Of a stretch of 64,000 nt of DNA, positions 32,493 to 43,421 are shown in pieces. Positions within the stretch are counted from its first letter, which is position 1, and each line of letters opens with the position of its first letter. The DNA is from Oceanobacillus salinisoli. GTDB taxonomy: Bacteria > Bacillota > Bacilli > Bacillales > Amphibacillaceae. The translations under genes were made by a program, and so were the position numbers. Under the pieces are notes generated by a model. It worked only from the letters and a program-made list of their open reading frames with translations. It did not search any database and was not told the DNA's origin. Where the stretch lies: assembly GCF_009733865.1 (NCBI RefSeq), contig NZ_WOFB01000028.1:1-64000 (forward strand). The letters run 5' to 3'.

Positions 32493-34922
32493 TCAAACCT
32501 GCTTAATCTTCCAAATATCTGTCGCATACTCACGAATTGTTTGATCACTGGAGAACTTGCCTGAGTAAGCAATATTGGTGACACTCATATTCAGCCATGT
32601 TAACCGGTCCCTGTAAGCCCGTTCTGCCAGTTCATGCGTCTCCAAATATGGTTCGAAATCTTTTAATACAAAATATGGATCATTATGATAGAGAATGTTA
32701 TAAAATATATCCTTAAATTCAATATCATGCTTCCCAAATTCTCCCTGGTTTAACTGATCCAATATCCGTTTCACCCGGTCATCGGTATTATAAATATCCC
32801 GTGCATTGTACCCCCCGTTTTGATAGTAATGAAGCACTTCATCTGCTGTTAATCCAAAAATAAAGATATTACTGTCTCCGACTAAGTCATGAATCTCAAT
32901 ATTCGCACCGTCCATCGTACCAAGTGTTATTGCTCCATTCATCATCATCTTCATGTTTCCTGTTCCAGATGCTTCCTTGCTTGCCGTTGAAATCTGCTCA
33001 CTTATATCAGCAGCCGGAATGATTTTTTCAGCAAGACTTACATTATAATTTTCCAGAAAGATGACTTTTAACTTTCCTTGAATATCCTTATCGTAATTTA
33101 CGATTGAAGCGACCGTATTAATGAGTTTAATAACTTCTTTAGCCACATAATAGCTGGGTGCGGCTTTTGCCCCAAAAATAAACGTATGTGGTGTCATATC
33201 CTGGTTTGGATTTTCCTTCAATTCATTATATAAATAAATCACATGAAAAATATTAAGCAATTGCCGTTTATATTCATGAAGTCGTTTGATTTGTACATCA
33301 AATATGGATTGATCGTCTACCAATATCCCAGTATGTTGATGGATGTAGTTTGCCAGTGCTTTTTTATTTTCATGTTTCACTCGATTAAACTTTTCCAGTA
33401 ATGCTTTATCATTGGAATACTTCAATAGACTGATTAGTTGTTTAGGGCGCTTAATCCATTGTGGGCCAATTACTTCCGTTATCACATCTGCTAATTTGGG
33501 ATTCGCTTGCAGAAGCCAGCGCCGATGTGTAATTCCATTCGTCTTATTATTAAACTTCTCTGGAAAAAGCGAATAAAAATCCCTCATTTCTTTCTTTTTT
33601 AAGATTTCAGTATGAATCCGTGCCACACCATTCACACTGAAACTCCCAACAATAGCTAGCCTCGCCATGTGAACGCGTCCGTGAGCAATAATGGCAAGTT
33701 CGGGAATTTTATCTCTGAGTTCCTCATAATTGAACCAAATTGATTTACAAAAACGTTCATTAATCTCATCAATAATCATATAAATCCTTGGCAGCAAGTT
33801 CTGTAACATTTCTTGCGGCCATGTTTCCAACGCTTCACTTAAGGTAGTATGATTCGTGTAGGCAAAGACTTTTGTGGTTACTTCCCAGGCAGTATCCCAG
33901 TCCAGCCTTTCCTCATCCATCAAGATTCGCATCATCTCCGGAATAGCAAGGCTTGGGTGGGTATCATTAATCTGAATGACGACTTTCTCTGAAAGCCTGC
34001 TAACAGGAAGTCGATGGCCCTTTTTAAATTTCTTCAGGATATTTTGAATACTGGAGGAAACGAGAAAGTATTGCTGCTTTAAACGCAATTCCTTTCCCTC
34101 ATAATTGGAATCATCTGGATAGAGGAACCCGGATATTTGTTCAATCGAATGCTGATGGTCAAGGTCACGGTAAAATTCCCTATTTTCCTCCATTGCTTCA
34201 GCGTTTTGTTCAAGTACAGGTTCTGCGCTCCATAAACGAAGTGTGTTCACCACCTCATTTTTATAACCAACAACAGGAATATCATAAGGTACCGCCAGGA
34301 CTTTATCGGTATTTTCATATTTGAATTCTAGTGAACCATCATTTCGTTTAAACATATGTACTTTCCCATGAAATTGAATGACGACAGCCTCTTCTTCCTT
34401 CCTTGTTTCCCAGGGATATGAATCTTTTAACCAATAATCGGGGAGCTCTACCTGATTACCATGAATGATTCGCTGTTCAAATAAACCATACCGGTAACGT
34501 ATCCCATAACCGTGGCCAGGATAATGCAAGGATGCAAGGGAATCCAGGAAACAAGCAGCCAATCGTCCTAACCCCCCATTTCCCAACCCTGCATCCCGTT
34601 CTTCTGCAAATACAAACTCCGAGTGAAACCCAAGCTCCTCCAATGCTTCCTTCGCCACATCAAGCATTCCACAGTTCAGAAGGTTACTTTCCAATAGTCT
34701 TCCAATGAGAAACTCCATCGATAAATAGTAGACTTGCTTTGCCTGTTTTTCTCCATAGCTTTTATTCGTTTTAAACCAATTTGGCATAATTTCATCATTC
34801 ACAATATAGGAAAGTGCATAATACATGTCTTTATTCGTTGCGTCACTCACTTCGATACCTCTATCAATAATTAACCTTTTTACCAATCTATCCTTTAAGT
34901 GATTAGCCGTTAACTGTGGCAA
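32493..34922 (-). CDS. glgP: Glycogen phosphorylase
   Basis: Releases glucose-1-phosphate from glycogen. 809 residues, full length for bacterial GlgP, with the PLP-binding motif EASGTGNMKMMMNGA in the C-terminal half and the active-site region GLGNGGLGRLAACFLDS in the N-terminal half. The start is TTG at 34922, about ten bases after GGAG; no in-frame ATG has a better site. Last gene of glgBCDAP, 14 bases after glgA, followed by a terminator. Confidence 0.95.
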   Translation of the reverse strand: MPQLTANHLKDRLVKRLIIDRGIEVSDATNKDMYYALSYIVNDEIMPNWFKTNKSYGEKQAKQVYYLSMEFLIGRLLESNLLNCGMLDVAKEALEELGFHSEFVFAEERDAGLGNGGLGRLAACFLDSLASLHYPGHGYGIRYRYGLFEQRIIHGNQVELPDYWLKDSYPWETRKEEEAVVIQFHGKVHMFKRNDGSLEFKYENTDKVLAVPYDIPVVGYKNEVVNTLRLWSAEPVLEQNAEAMEENREFYRDLDHQHSIEQISGFLYPDDSNYEGKELRLKQQYFLVSSSIQNILKKFKKGHRLPVSRLSEKVVIQINDTHPSLAIPEMMRILMDEERLDWDTAWEVTTKVFAYTNHTTLSEALETWPQEMLQNLLPRIYMIIDEINERFCKSIWFNYEELRDKIPELAIIAHGRVHMARLAIVGSFSVNGVARIHTEILKKKEMRDFYSLFPEKFNNKTNGITHRRWLLQANPKLADVITEVIGPQWIKRPKQLISLLKYSNDKALLEKFNRVKHENKKALANYIHQHTGILVDDQSIFDVQIKRLHEYKRQLLNIFHVIYLYNELKENPNQDMTPHTFIFGAKAAPSYYVAKEVIKLINTVASIVNYDKDIQGKLKVIFLENYNVSLAEKIIPAADISEQISTASKEASGTGNMKMMMNGAITLGTMDGANIEIHDLVGDSNIFIFGLTADEVLHYYQNGGYNARDIYNTDDRVKRILDQLNQGEFGKHDIEFKDIFYNILYHNDPYFVLKDFEPYLETHELAERAYRDRLTWLNMSVTNIAYSGKFSSDQTIREYATDIWKIKQV

Positions 34923-34936
34923 GGAACCATCTCTCC

Positions 34937-36367
34937 TTATCCGTATATTGGGGTTGGTACTAATTGTTCATATAACCTACCGTATTCCAAAGCAGATTCT
35001 TTCCAGCTAAACTGACTCTTGTTGACATTACGGATTAGCTGCTGCCACTGATCCGAGTCATGATAAATCTTTAGGGTGTAATTTAATGTATTTAACAGGT
35101 CATGGGCATTATAATTGGTGAAGCTAAATCCGTTTCCTTCTCCCGTTAATTCATTATAGGATAACACCGTATCCTTTAATCCACCGGTTTCCCGTACAAT
35201 TGGGACTGTTTTATACTGCAGTGCAATTAATTGGGCTAAACCACAAGGTTCGAATTTAGAAGGCATAAGGAAAAAATCTGCACTGGCGTATAATTTCCTA
35301 GCTAACCCCTCATCAAAAGTTAATAAAGCTGCGACCTTATTTGGATACCGGGAAGCTATATCAGAAAAATAATGTTCAAATTCCTGTTCACCAGTACCTA
35401 AAGTGATGAACTGAACATCCTCTTGTAAAAATTCCTCAAAAATGTGCTGTACTAAATGTAATCCTTTTTGCTCGACCAATCTCGTAATAATTACGTACAA
35501 TGGCTGATCTAAATCCATTTCAAATCCTAATTCTTCTCCAAGTGCCAATCTATTCTCAATTTTTTTGGAACGTGCCGAACGATAATTAACGGCAAGATAT
35601 GGATCAGTTAGTGGATTATACTCTTTTGTATCAATTCCATTTATTATCCCAACTAAATCCTGCTCTCTTTCGATGAGCATCGGATGAAGTCCTTCACTGT
35701 AATAAGGGTACTTAATCTCTTCCGCATAGGATGGACTGACGGTCGTAATTTTATCAGCGTGAAACAAAGCTCCTTTTAGGCAATTCAGCATTCCATTCCA
35801 CTCCAGCCCACCAATATGTTCCCTATCCAAATTGAAGAAATCTTCAAAAATATCAATCGGCATGACACCCTGATACTTAATATTATGAATAGTAAAGACC
35901 GTCTTCATTTGATCAACAGGTTTACGAATATTCGCTAGAACCACTGCCATAGCAGCCTGCCAGTCATGAGCATGGAGAATATCCGGTTTAAAATCACCAT
36001 GCACTAAAAATTCAAGCACCGCATGACTAAAATACACAAACCGTTCGCCATCATCATAATAACCATATATTCCTTTTCTAGTGAAATAATAGTCATTTGC
36101 CAAAAAATAATAAATAACCTGATTATGCTTTAAAGTATAAACCGTTGCTTCCTGATTACGCCAGCCGAACGGTACATCAAATGTTGTTACATATTCCATT
36201 TGCTCTTTCCATTCATCAGGTATCTCATCATATAATGGTAAAATAACGCGTACTTCCAGCTGTTCATACTGCTTTAGTGCCTGTGGAAGGGAACCTATCA
36301 CATCTGCAAGTCCTCCCGTTTTTATGAAAGGTGTGGATTCCGAAGCAACAAACAATACGTTCTCCAT
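34937..36367 (-). CDS. glgA: Glycogen synthase (ADP-glucose, GT5)
   Basis: Elongates glycogen from ADP-glucose. 476 residues with the N-terminal substrate loop TPFIKTGGLADV (the KTGGL motif), the HDWQAA segment and the C-terminal FEPCGLAQL motif of GT5 synthases. ATG follows AAAGGGAAGATATC. Fourth gene of the operon, 23 bases after glgD. Confidence 0.95.
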   Translation of the reverse strand: MENVLFVASESTPFIKTGGLADVIGSLPQALKQYEQLEVRVILPLYDEIPDEWKEQMEYVTTFDVPFGWRNQEATVYTLKHNQVIYYFLANDYYFTRKGIYGYYDDGERFVYFSHAVLEFLVHGDFKPDILHAHDWQAAMAVVLANIRKPVDQMKTVFTIHNIKYQGVMPIDIFEDFFNLDREHIGGLEWNGMLNCLKGALFHADKITTVSPSYAEEIKYPYYSEGLHPMLIEREQDLVGIINGIDTKEYNPLTDPYLAVNYRSARSKKIENRLALGEELGFEMDLDQPLYVIITRLVEQKGLHLVQHIFEEFLQEDVQFITLGTGEQEFEHYFSDIASRYPNKVAALLTFDEGLARKLYASADFFLMPSKFEPCGLAQLIALQYKTVPIVRETGGLKDTVLSYNELTGEGNGFSFTNYNAHDLLNTLNYTLKIYHDSDQWQQLIRNVNKSQFSWKESALEYGRLYEQLVPTPIYG

Positions 36368-36390
36368 TTGATATCTTCCCTTTCTTCTAT

Positions 36391-37497
36391 TTAAATTTCC
36401 CGCCTTTTGGCAACTACATATGGCTTGTCTTTTGAACCAATGATTCGCTGGCCTTTCGTTACATGTACGTCCTTATCCAAAATGACGTTTTCCAAATAAA
36501 CATCCTCTTCAATTTTACAGCGCTGCATAATGATGGAGTTCTTTATTTTTGTCCCCTCATTTACCATAACTTCGCGAAACAAAACACTGCCTTCCACTTC
36601 TCCTTCAATGTAACAGCCATTTGCCAGGATGGACTGTTTAACCGTGGAAGGCTGACGATAATTGACAGGTGGATTATTAGAAACCTTTGTTCTGACAAAC
36701 GTCGGTTTATAAAACAATTCAAGATAGTTTTCTTCTGTTAGCAAGTTCATATTATGGCGATAAAAACTTTCAATAGAATTAATGAAAGCACTATAACCCT
36801 TATGCCGATACATCTGTACCCTCAATTCAGAGAGCCTGTCTTTAATTCCGTGAACAAAGAAATAATCATGATTATAGGCAATACAATCATCTACCAGTTC
36901 CATTAACAGTGATTTATTAATGATGTATGTTCCTGTAAAAACCATTGGATTATTCCGCTCATTTGTAATGTTTTGCACCCATCCAAGATCATCTGCCTGT
37001 ATACGAAAATATGGTGTATGCTCATCCTCTAATTTTTCCGCCATGGTGGAAATCAATGTGACATCCGCCCCTCGGTCGACATGGGACCGAAAGGCATCTT
37101 GATAATGGGTATTTGCGATAAATTGACTTCCGCTAATTAAGACATATTCTGATTTCCCGCGATTAAAATAGTCTCTATTGTTATGAAAAAAGCGCAAATC
37201 GCCTTTTGAAACATCTGTTGGGTCATTCCAATCTGGAGGCAAAATATACAGACCACCATTCCTCCTGTCCAGATCCCAATTTTCTCCGGTTCCTAAATGA
37301 TCTAATAGGGAACGATATTTGGACCTTGTAAAAATGGCTACCTCTTGAATATCAGAATTAACCATATTGGATAGTGCAAAATCAATCATTCGATAACGTC
37401 CAGCTAACGGAATGGAGGCATGATTGCGAAAGTAAGTTAATTCATTAAAAACGTGATGCTCATGCTCCAAATTGATTAATCCCATCATCGTTTCCAT
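36391..37497 (-). CDS. glgD: Glucose-1-phosphate adenylyltransferase subunit GlgD (non-catalytic type)
   Basis: GlgC-like paralogue of 368 residues. The N-terminal Gly-rich loop that holds ATP in GlgC ([10 protein letters not shown]) is replaced by INLEHEHHVFNEL, as in known GlgD proteins, which act as regulatory partners raising GlgC activity. The RYRMIDFALSNMVNS block and the C-terminal left-handed beta helix repeats are kept. Start overlaps the glgC stop (TAATG). Confidence 0.9.
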   Translation of the reverse strand: METMMGLINLEHEHHVFNELTYFRNHASIPLAGRYRMIDFALSNMVNSDIQEVAIFTRSKYRSLLDHLGTGENWDLDRRNGGLYILPPDWNDPTDVSKGDLRFFHNNRDYFNRGKSEYVLISGSQFIANTHYQDAFRSHVDRGADVTLISTMAEKLEDEHTPYFRIQADDLGWVQNITNERNNPMVFTGTYIINKSLLMELVDDCIAYNHDYFFVHGIKDRLSELRVQMYRHKGYSAFINSIESFYRHNMNLLTEENYLELFYKPTFVRTKVSNNPPVNYRQPSTVKQSILANGCYIEGEVEGSVLFREVMVNEGTKIKNSIIMQRCKIEEDVYLENVILDKDVHVTKGQRIIGSKDKPYVVAKRREI

Positions 37498-38654
37498 TAC
37501 TTTCCCCCTCCTGTCATTGCCAGCATCCCATCTAATATATCCTGATTGATAACGACAGGCTCTTCCTTTTCACCCGCTCTAATATTCGTTCCCTCAGGGA
37601 TTTCCGTATTTTCCATAACGATGACGCGCTCCAGATTGGAGTTTCTTCCTACATTCACTCCAGGGTGAATAATGGATTGCTTAATTGTACAGCCTTCTTC
37701 CACTCTAACATTGGTAAATAGAACCGAGCTATCAACCTTCCCGTACACAAAACAGCCGGAGTTAACCATGGAATGATTCACCACGGCGTTTCCTCCAATA
37801 AACTGTGGTGGAAAGTTGGAATCTTTGGTGTAGATTCGCCAATTTTGATTGTTTAAGGCAAGGCCCCAATCTTCCTCATCTAATAAATCCATATTTGCTT
37901 CCCAATAGCTTTGAACGGTACCAACATCCTTCCAATATCCTTGAAATTGATAAGCATAAAGACGTTTATTATCCTGCAGCATTTTAGGAATGATATCCTT
38001 ACCGAAGTCATGGCTGGAATTTTTTTGCCTCGAATCTTTCATTAAATACGCTTTCAACGTTTCCCAAGTAAACATATAGATACCCATGGATGCTAGATTA
38101 TTTTGCGGCTGAGCTGGTTTTTCTTCAAATTCATAGATTCTTAAATTGTCCGTGGTGTTCAAAATTCCAAAGCGTGATGCTTCTTCCCACGGAACTTCTA
38201 TAACAGAAATGGTAGCATCTGCATTGGTTTCTTTATGTTGGGCAAGCAGTTTTTGATAATCCATCTGGTAAATATGGTCCCCTGATATGACTAAAACGTA
38301 TTTTGGGTTATATTGATTGATAAAGTGGATATTTTGATAAATGGCATCGGCTGTACCAGAGTACCAATCCCCACCGGTTTTCGCCGTATACGGGGACAAC
38401 AGAATGACACCGCCATTTCTCCGGTCCATATCCCACGGTTTGCCGTTACCAATATGTTTGTTCAGCTCAAGTGGAGAATATTGGGTTAATACTCCCAATG
38501 TTTGAATGTTTGAATTGGAACAATTACTTAACGTAAAATCAATAATTCGATACTTTCCACCAAATGGTACTGCTGGCTTTGCGATATGGTGCGTTAATGC
38601 ACCTAAACGTTTTCCTTCTCCCCCTGCTAAAAGCATCCCTACACACTCTTTCAA
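37497..38654 (-). CDS. glgC: Glucose-1-phosphate adenylyltransferase
   Basis: Makes ADP-glucose, the committed step of glycogen synthesis. 385 residues with the pyrophosphorylase loop [14 protein letters not shown] (8-21), the [15 protein letters not shown] segment, [12 protein letters not shown] with its catalytic Asp, and a C-terminal beta-helix domain. The start is TTG at 38654 overlapping the glgB stop (TTGA), after AAGGAG. Partner of GlgD. Confidence 0.95.
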   Translation of the reverse strand: MKECVGMLLAGGEGKRLGALTHHIAKPAVPFGGKYRIIDFTLSNCSNSNIQTLGVLTQYSPLELNKHIGNGKPWDMDRRNGGVILLSPYTAKTGGDWYSGTADAIYQNIHFINQYNPKYVLVISGDHIYQMDYQKLLAQHKETNADATISVIEVPWEEASRFGILNTTDNLRIYEFEEKPAQPQNNLASMGIYMFTWETLKAYLMKDSRQKNSSHDFGKDIIPKMLQDNKRLYAYQFQGYWKDVGTVQSYWEANMDLLDEEDWGLALNNQNWRIYTKDSNFPPQFIGGNAVVNHSMVNSGCFVYGKVDSSVLFTNVRVEEGCTIKQSIIHPGVNVGRNSNLERVIVMENTEIPEGTNIRAGEKEEPVVINQDILDGMLAMTGGGK

Positions 38655-40564
38655 ACTACCCTCTCCTTCTCATTATTTATTTTCTTAAATAGTGTGATTG
38701 CTAATGGTGGTATTTTTATTTTTATATGCTGTGGCAATCCATGCCACTTTTCTGAAAAACTAAAATGTTCTTTCTTATTTATCTGCCCCGAACCTCCATA
38801 TTCTTTTTTATCTGAATTAAAGACTTCCCCGTATACTCCGGGGTCCGGAACACCTATCTTATAATTGTAATAAACGTTTGGAGTAAAATTACAAACAATG
38901 ATGAGTTCTTCTTTTTGAATATGACATTTCCTTCTAAAAGCAATGATACTTTGGTCTATATTATGTGGGTCAACCCATTCAAAACCACTAGGATCATGAT
39001 CTAATTCAAAAAGTTGTGGATGTTCTAAATAGAAGTGGTTGAGTGCTTTTATATAGTTGAAGATTCCATAGTGTAGTGGATAATTCAAAAGATGCCAATC
39101 TAACTGTTCCTGATCCTTCCATTCTGCATATTGTCCCAGTTCCCCACCCATAAATAATAAATTTTTACCTGGGTGGCAAAACATATATCCATAAAGCAGC
39201 CTTAAATTGGCAAATTGCTGCCACTGATCACCCGGCATTTTATCAAGCAAAGACTTTTTCCCATGAACCACTTCGTCATGCGAAAGCGGCAGGAGGAAAT
39301 TCTCGGAATATGTATACATGAATGAAAAGGTTAATAGATTATGATGCCATTTTCGATGAATCGGATCCTTTTTCATATACTTTAGCATGTCATTCATCCA
39401 ACCCATGTTCCATTTAAAATTAAAGCCAAGCCCGCCAGAATAGGTTGGAGCGGTAACAAGTGGAAGATCGGAGCTATCTTCGGCCATCATCAATGTATTT
39501 GGTTGGTAGGAAAAGACAACTTCATTTAATTTGCGGACAAACGCATACGCTTCCAGATTTTCTTCTCCACCATAAGAGTTATAGATTTTTTCTTCCTCAT
39601 CCGGCCTATCAAAATTTAAATACAGCATACTTGCAACCGCATCTACTCGAATGCCGTCTATATGATACTCTTCCAACCAAAACAAGGCATTGGATATTAG
39701 AAAACTTTGCACCTCAGGGCGGCCAAAATCAAAACTAAGTGTCCCCCAGGAATGTTTCTCTGCTTTCTTCGGATCGGTATACTCATATAAGGGCTGGCCA
39801 TCAAACTTACGAAGTGCAAAATCGTCCTTGCAAAAATGACCTGGCACCCAGTCCATAATTACCCCTATCTCGTGTTGATGGCATTGGTCGACAAAATATT
39901 TAAATTCGTCCCGATTTCCATATCTGGTTGTCACAGAAAAATAGCCGGTAATTTGATATCCCCAAGAAAGGTCAAATGGATGCTCAGCTAATGGCAATAA
40001 TTCAATATGTGTAAACCCTTGAGATTTCACATATGGGATTAATTCCTTTGCTATTTCCTTATATGTATAAAATTCCCCAGACTCTTTTTTCTTCCAGGAG
40101 CCCAAATGAACTTCGTAAATCGACATCGGTGATGCATAAGGATTATACTGCTTTTTATTTTCAAGCCAGTTATGATCTCCCCATATATATGTAGAAAGCT
40201 CTGGTGTTAACGAAGCCGTCCTTGGTCGAAGCTCAGACTGAAATGCATATGGGTCTGCTTTCATTCGAACTTCACCAATCGAAGAAGTGATTTGATATTT
40301 GTAAGTCTGATTTGACGTTACGTCCGTAAAAAATCCGACCCAAACCCCCTCATTACTGATTCGCTTCAGCAGATGGGTATCACCATTCCAATTATTAAAT
40401 TCGCCCACTACAGCAATCCGAGTCGCATTTGGTGCCCAAACAGCAAAACGAAAACCTTTCTTTCCTTCGCATTGGATGAGATGACATCCCAGAAATTGAT
40501 GGCAATGATAATTCGTCCCCTGATGAAATAAGTAGATATCCTGTTCAGAAATATGAAAATTCAC
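38651..40564 (-). CDS. glgB: 1,4-alpha-glucan branching enzyme (GH13)
   Basis: Introduces alpha-1,6 branches. 637 residues: CBM48 at the N-terminus ([20 protein letters not shown]), then the GH13 catalytic barrel with nucleophile Asp in [11 protein letters not shown], acid Glu in MMAEDSS and Asp in [10 protein letters not shown], and a C-terminal beta domain. The start is GTG at 40564 after GAGGGG; no better ATG is seen. First gene of glgBCDAP, 325-370 bases from the divergent pullulanase. Confidence 0.95.
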   Translation of the reverse strand: MNFHISEQDIYLFHQGTNYHCHQFLGCHLIQCEGKKGFRFAVWAPNATRIAVVGEFNNWNGDTHLLKRISNEGVWVGFFTDVTSNQTYKYQITSSIGEVRMKADPYAFQSELRPRTASLTPELSTYIWGDHNWLENKKQYNPYASPMSIYEVHLGSWKKKESGEFYTYKEIAKELIPYVKSQGFTHIELLPLAEHPFDLSWGYQITGYFSVTTRYGNRDEFKYFVDQCHQHEIGVIMDWVPGHFCKDDFALRKFDGQPLYEYTDPKKAEKHSWGTLSFDFGRPEVQSFLISNALFWLEEYHIDGIRVDAVASMLYLNFDRPDEEEKIYNSYGGEENLEAYAFVRKLNEVVFSYQPNTLMMAEDSSDLPLVTAPTYSGGLGFNFKWNMGWMNDMLKYMKKDPIHRKWHHNLLTFSFMYTYSENFLLPLSHDEVVHGKKSLLDKMPGDQWQQFANLRLLYGYMFCHPGKNLLFMGGELGQYAEWKDQEQLDWHLLNYPLHYGIFNYIKALNHFYLEHPQLFELDHDPSGFEWVDPHNIDQSIIAFRRKCHIQKEELIIVCNFTPNVYYNYKIGVPDPGVYGEVFNSDKKEYGGSGQINKKEHFSFSEKWHGLPQHIKIKIPPLAITLFKKINNEKERVV

Positions 40565-40645
40565 GAAGCAATTACCCCTCCCTTAACTAATAAACTAGGA
40601 CACATAACGAAAATAATGTGGATAATACCTTTTTATATAGAACTA

Positions 40646-40674
40646 ATTATAGGATGAATATTGGTTCACATCAA
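40646..40674 (-). promoter_or_regulatory. glg operon promoter
   Basis: Minus strand: TTGATG (40674-40669), 17-base spacer, TATAAT (40651-40646). It sits in the 370-base divergent gap to the pullulanase gene; no CcpA (cre) site was recognised there with confidence. In B. subtilis the glg operon is sigma-E dependent, but the sigma-A type match here is better. Confidence 0.65.
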
Positions 40675-40934
40675 GGAATCTTCTGAAAATTCGTTCGACA
40701 TTGGATGGAGTATTTTAGATAGCTGCACCATGTTCTGTCGAAATACATTAATTAATTGTAAATTCCGTTTAAATTATAGATTGAAAGGTTATCATTTAGG
40801 AGTGGGTATTTCCATAATTTAAACTTATACATATACTATATGACAATAGCATATTCGCTCACTTACAACATTAGAAGTCTTCTGATTAAGTGAAATGGCC
40901 TAATATTGTTGCATGTTTAAAGGGGTTGCTTCCT

Positions 40935-43100
40935 ATGACAGATAGAATGATTGCTTGGATTGATGATGTTCATGAATTATCCGTTATTGGTGATATAAAT
41001 AAATTGCTTCCAATCAGCGAATACCCCGTTATCTACTGGGAAAGAAAGCAATTGTATATCCAAGCAAAAGTAGAAGAAGTCGTCAATGAATCTAAAGTAA
41101 ACATACGTTTCCATGAGGAACTTCCAATGGGAGAAACGCTTTTTCTTCTTTGGGGTGAAATAAAAATTCCTATTTACCCGGGAGCCATCGTTCGCACAAA
41201 ATGGTTTGACGAAAACTTTACAAATCTGGATGCAGAACTTGGTGCTGTATGTAATTCATCATCGACCACTTTTTCCGTATGGGCCCCAACCGCTGTATCT
41301 GTCAGCGTAAAATTAAAGAATAAACAATATCCACTAATCAAACAGGAAAGAGGAGTATGGAAAAGAACGTTAACCGGGGACTGGCATGGTTATCCCTATA
41401 CGTATGAGGTCACCTTAAATGGACAATCTGCACTGGTTAATGACCCTTATGCAAAAGCAATACTTCCGAACAGCAAAAAAGGAGTAGTGATAGACTTTTC
41501 CAGAACAAAGTCTTTAAAGGACAGTCCTATCACAAGACCCAAGCTGAATCATTTACAGGATGCGATTATTTACGAACTGCATGTGAGGGATGCGACGATC
41601 CACAAAGACAGTGGTGTTAAAAACAAAGGGAAATTTATAGGTTTAACAGAAAAAAATACGATCAATTCAAATGGCTATTCAACAGCGCTTTCCTATATCC
41701 AATCATTAGGGATCACACATGTACAGTTACTCCCAATAAACGATTTTGCCCGTGTGGACGAACTTCAACCCGATGCTTCCTATAATTGGGGATACGACCC
41801 ATTGTATTTTCAAGCTCCAGAGGGTAGTTACTCTGTCTTACCAGCAGACCCTATTGCACGTATTAATGAATGTAAAACAATGGTTGAGTCCTTCCATCAA
41901 GAGGGCATATCCGTTATTCTGGATGTCGTATATAATCATGTATACATCATGGAAGAATCATCTTTTGAAAAACTAGTCCCAGGATATTATTTCCGTTATC
42001 AAGCAGATGGAACACATAGCAATGGGACTGGGGTTGGTAACGATATTGCTTCGGAACGGCATATGGTTAGAAAATTCATTTTGGATACGATTGATTTTTG
42101 GTTAAGGGAGTATCAAGTTGATGGATTCCGATTTGACTTAATGGGCGCACTCGATATAGAAACGATGAAGCAAATTCATAAACGATGCAAGAAAGAGTCC
42201 GTTCCGATTATGCTTTTAGGAGAAGGTTGGGATCTCCCAACAGCACTTCCTTTCCACCTGAAGGCATCCAGTTCGAATTCACCTCAATTAAACGGAGTCC
42301 GATATTTTAATGACTTTTTCCGTGACACAATAAAAGGAAACCTATTTCACCATCAGGATATCGGATATGTCAACGGAAATGGTCATTATATCGAGCGGCT
42401 GCCGCATTTAATGTCGGGTTCTGTTCTGGAGGAATATGGAATTCCATTTGTAACCGATGTTACACAAACAGTTAATTATGTAGAATGTCATGATAACCAT
42501 ACATTGTGGGACCGACTTAAGCTGACAAATCCCGAAGCAAGAGAAACCGAACGAAAAAAAATGCATCAGCTTGCTACTGGGTTAACTATACTCAGTCAAG
42601 GCATTCCATTTATTCATGCCGGCCAGGAATGGTTTCGAACAAAACAGGGAGTCGAAAACAGCTACATTTCCGGCGATGAAGTAAACCAATTAGACTGGAC
42701 AAAACGGGAAACGGAGAATGAAAATATCGAGTTTGTAAAGGCACTCATTTCATTACGAAAACAATATAAGGTGTTTCGTTTGAAATCCAAGAATGAGATT
42801 AGAAGGAGATTCCATGTACTGGAAACACCGAAACCCGTATTTGGTTTCACATTACTAGGTGAAGAAGCCGACTTTTCCGTCTATGTGAATCCAACAAATG
42901 AAAGCCATACCCTTCATCTTCCTTCATCAGGGAAATGGAAAACCGCTGTTTCCAATCATTTTTCAAAGCTTAAGGAACAGCAGCTAATCATTGGAGAATA
43001 CACATCTATTGAACCGTTGGAACTTATAGTCCTGCATAAATCCCGAAAAATAGCAGAAGCAGAAGACGGATCGGCTTTAGTTGGAAATGCTAAAAGGTAA
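40935..43100 (+). CDS. amyX: Type I pullulanase / glycogen debranching enzyme
   Basis: Hydrolyses alpha-1,6 linkages. 721 residues: an N-terminal domain (1-95), CBM48 (FSVWAPTAVSVSV), then the GH13_14 core with the type I pullulanase signature YNWGYDP, nucleophile Asp in DGFRFDLMG, acid Glu in LLGEGWDLPT and Asp in VECHDNHTLWD. No signal peptide, so intracellular, like B. subtilis AmyX. The start is ATG at 40935 after AAAGGGG; a GTG at 40890 lacks a site. Divergent from the glg operon and likely acting with GlgP. Confidence 0.95.
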   Translation: MTDRMIAWIDDVHELSVIGDINKLLPISEYPVIYWERKQLYIQAKVEEVVNESKVNIRFHEELPMGETLFLLWGEIKIPIYPGAIVRTKWFDENFTNLDAELGAVCNSSSTTFSVWAPTAVSVSVKLKNKQYPLIKQERGVWKRTLTGDWHGYPYTYEVTLNGQSALVNDPYAKAILPNSKKGVVIDFSRTKSLKDSPITRPKLNHLQDAIIYELHVRDATIHKDSGVKNKGKFIGLTEKNTINSNGYSTALSYIQSLGITHVQLLPINDFARVDELQPDASYNWGYDPLYFQAPEGSYSVLPADPIARINECKTMVESFHQEGISVILDVVYNHVYIMEESSFEKLVPGYYFRYQADGTHSNGTGVGNDIASERHMVRKFILDTIDFWLREYQVDGFRFDLMGALDIETMKQIHKRCKKESVPIMLLGEGWDLPTALPFHLKASSSNSPQLNGVRYFNDFFRDTIKGNLFHHQDIGYVNGNGHYIERLPHLMSGSVLEEYGIPFVTDVTQTVNYVECHDNHTLWDRLKLTNPEARETERKKMHQLATGLTILSQGIPFIHAGQEWFRTKQGVENSYISGDEVNQLDWTKRETENENIEFVKALISLRKQYKVFRLKSKNEIRRRFHVLETPKPVFGFTLLGEEADFSVYVNPTNESHTLHLPSSGKWKTAVSNHFSKLKEQQLIIGEYTSIEPLELIVLHKSRKIAEAEDGSALVGNAKR

Positions 43101-43190
43101 CTAAAACACACCCATTCTAAAAGCGATAGATTTTATGATCTCTTATATCAGACTTTATCGATTTAGACAAAAAGAAGCCACATCAGGAAG

Positions 43191-43250
43191 AATCCGAACT
43201 AATTCAAATTCTAACGGGAGAATTTTGAATCATGGTTCGGATTTTTCTTT
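43191..43250 (+). terminator. Pullulanase terminator
   Basis: Nested hairpin: AATCCGAAC with GTTCGGATT outside and AATTCAAATTCT with AGAATTTTGAAT inside, then a T-run. The rest of the 321-base gap to the patatin gene shows no other feature. Confidence 0.8.
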
Positions 43251-43421
43251 ACTTTAGCTAAATACTCTTGTCCCATCCCTTCATCCCTTAGCTATTGTGT
43301 AAAAATTATTAAATAATCTTCCCATTGTTCTATTTATGACGGAATTGATATACTAGTTTTAATAAGGGATTAACTGGGTGTTGATAGATAGAAAGAAAAG
43401 GGAAAAGGGAAGTGTATTTAA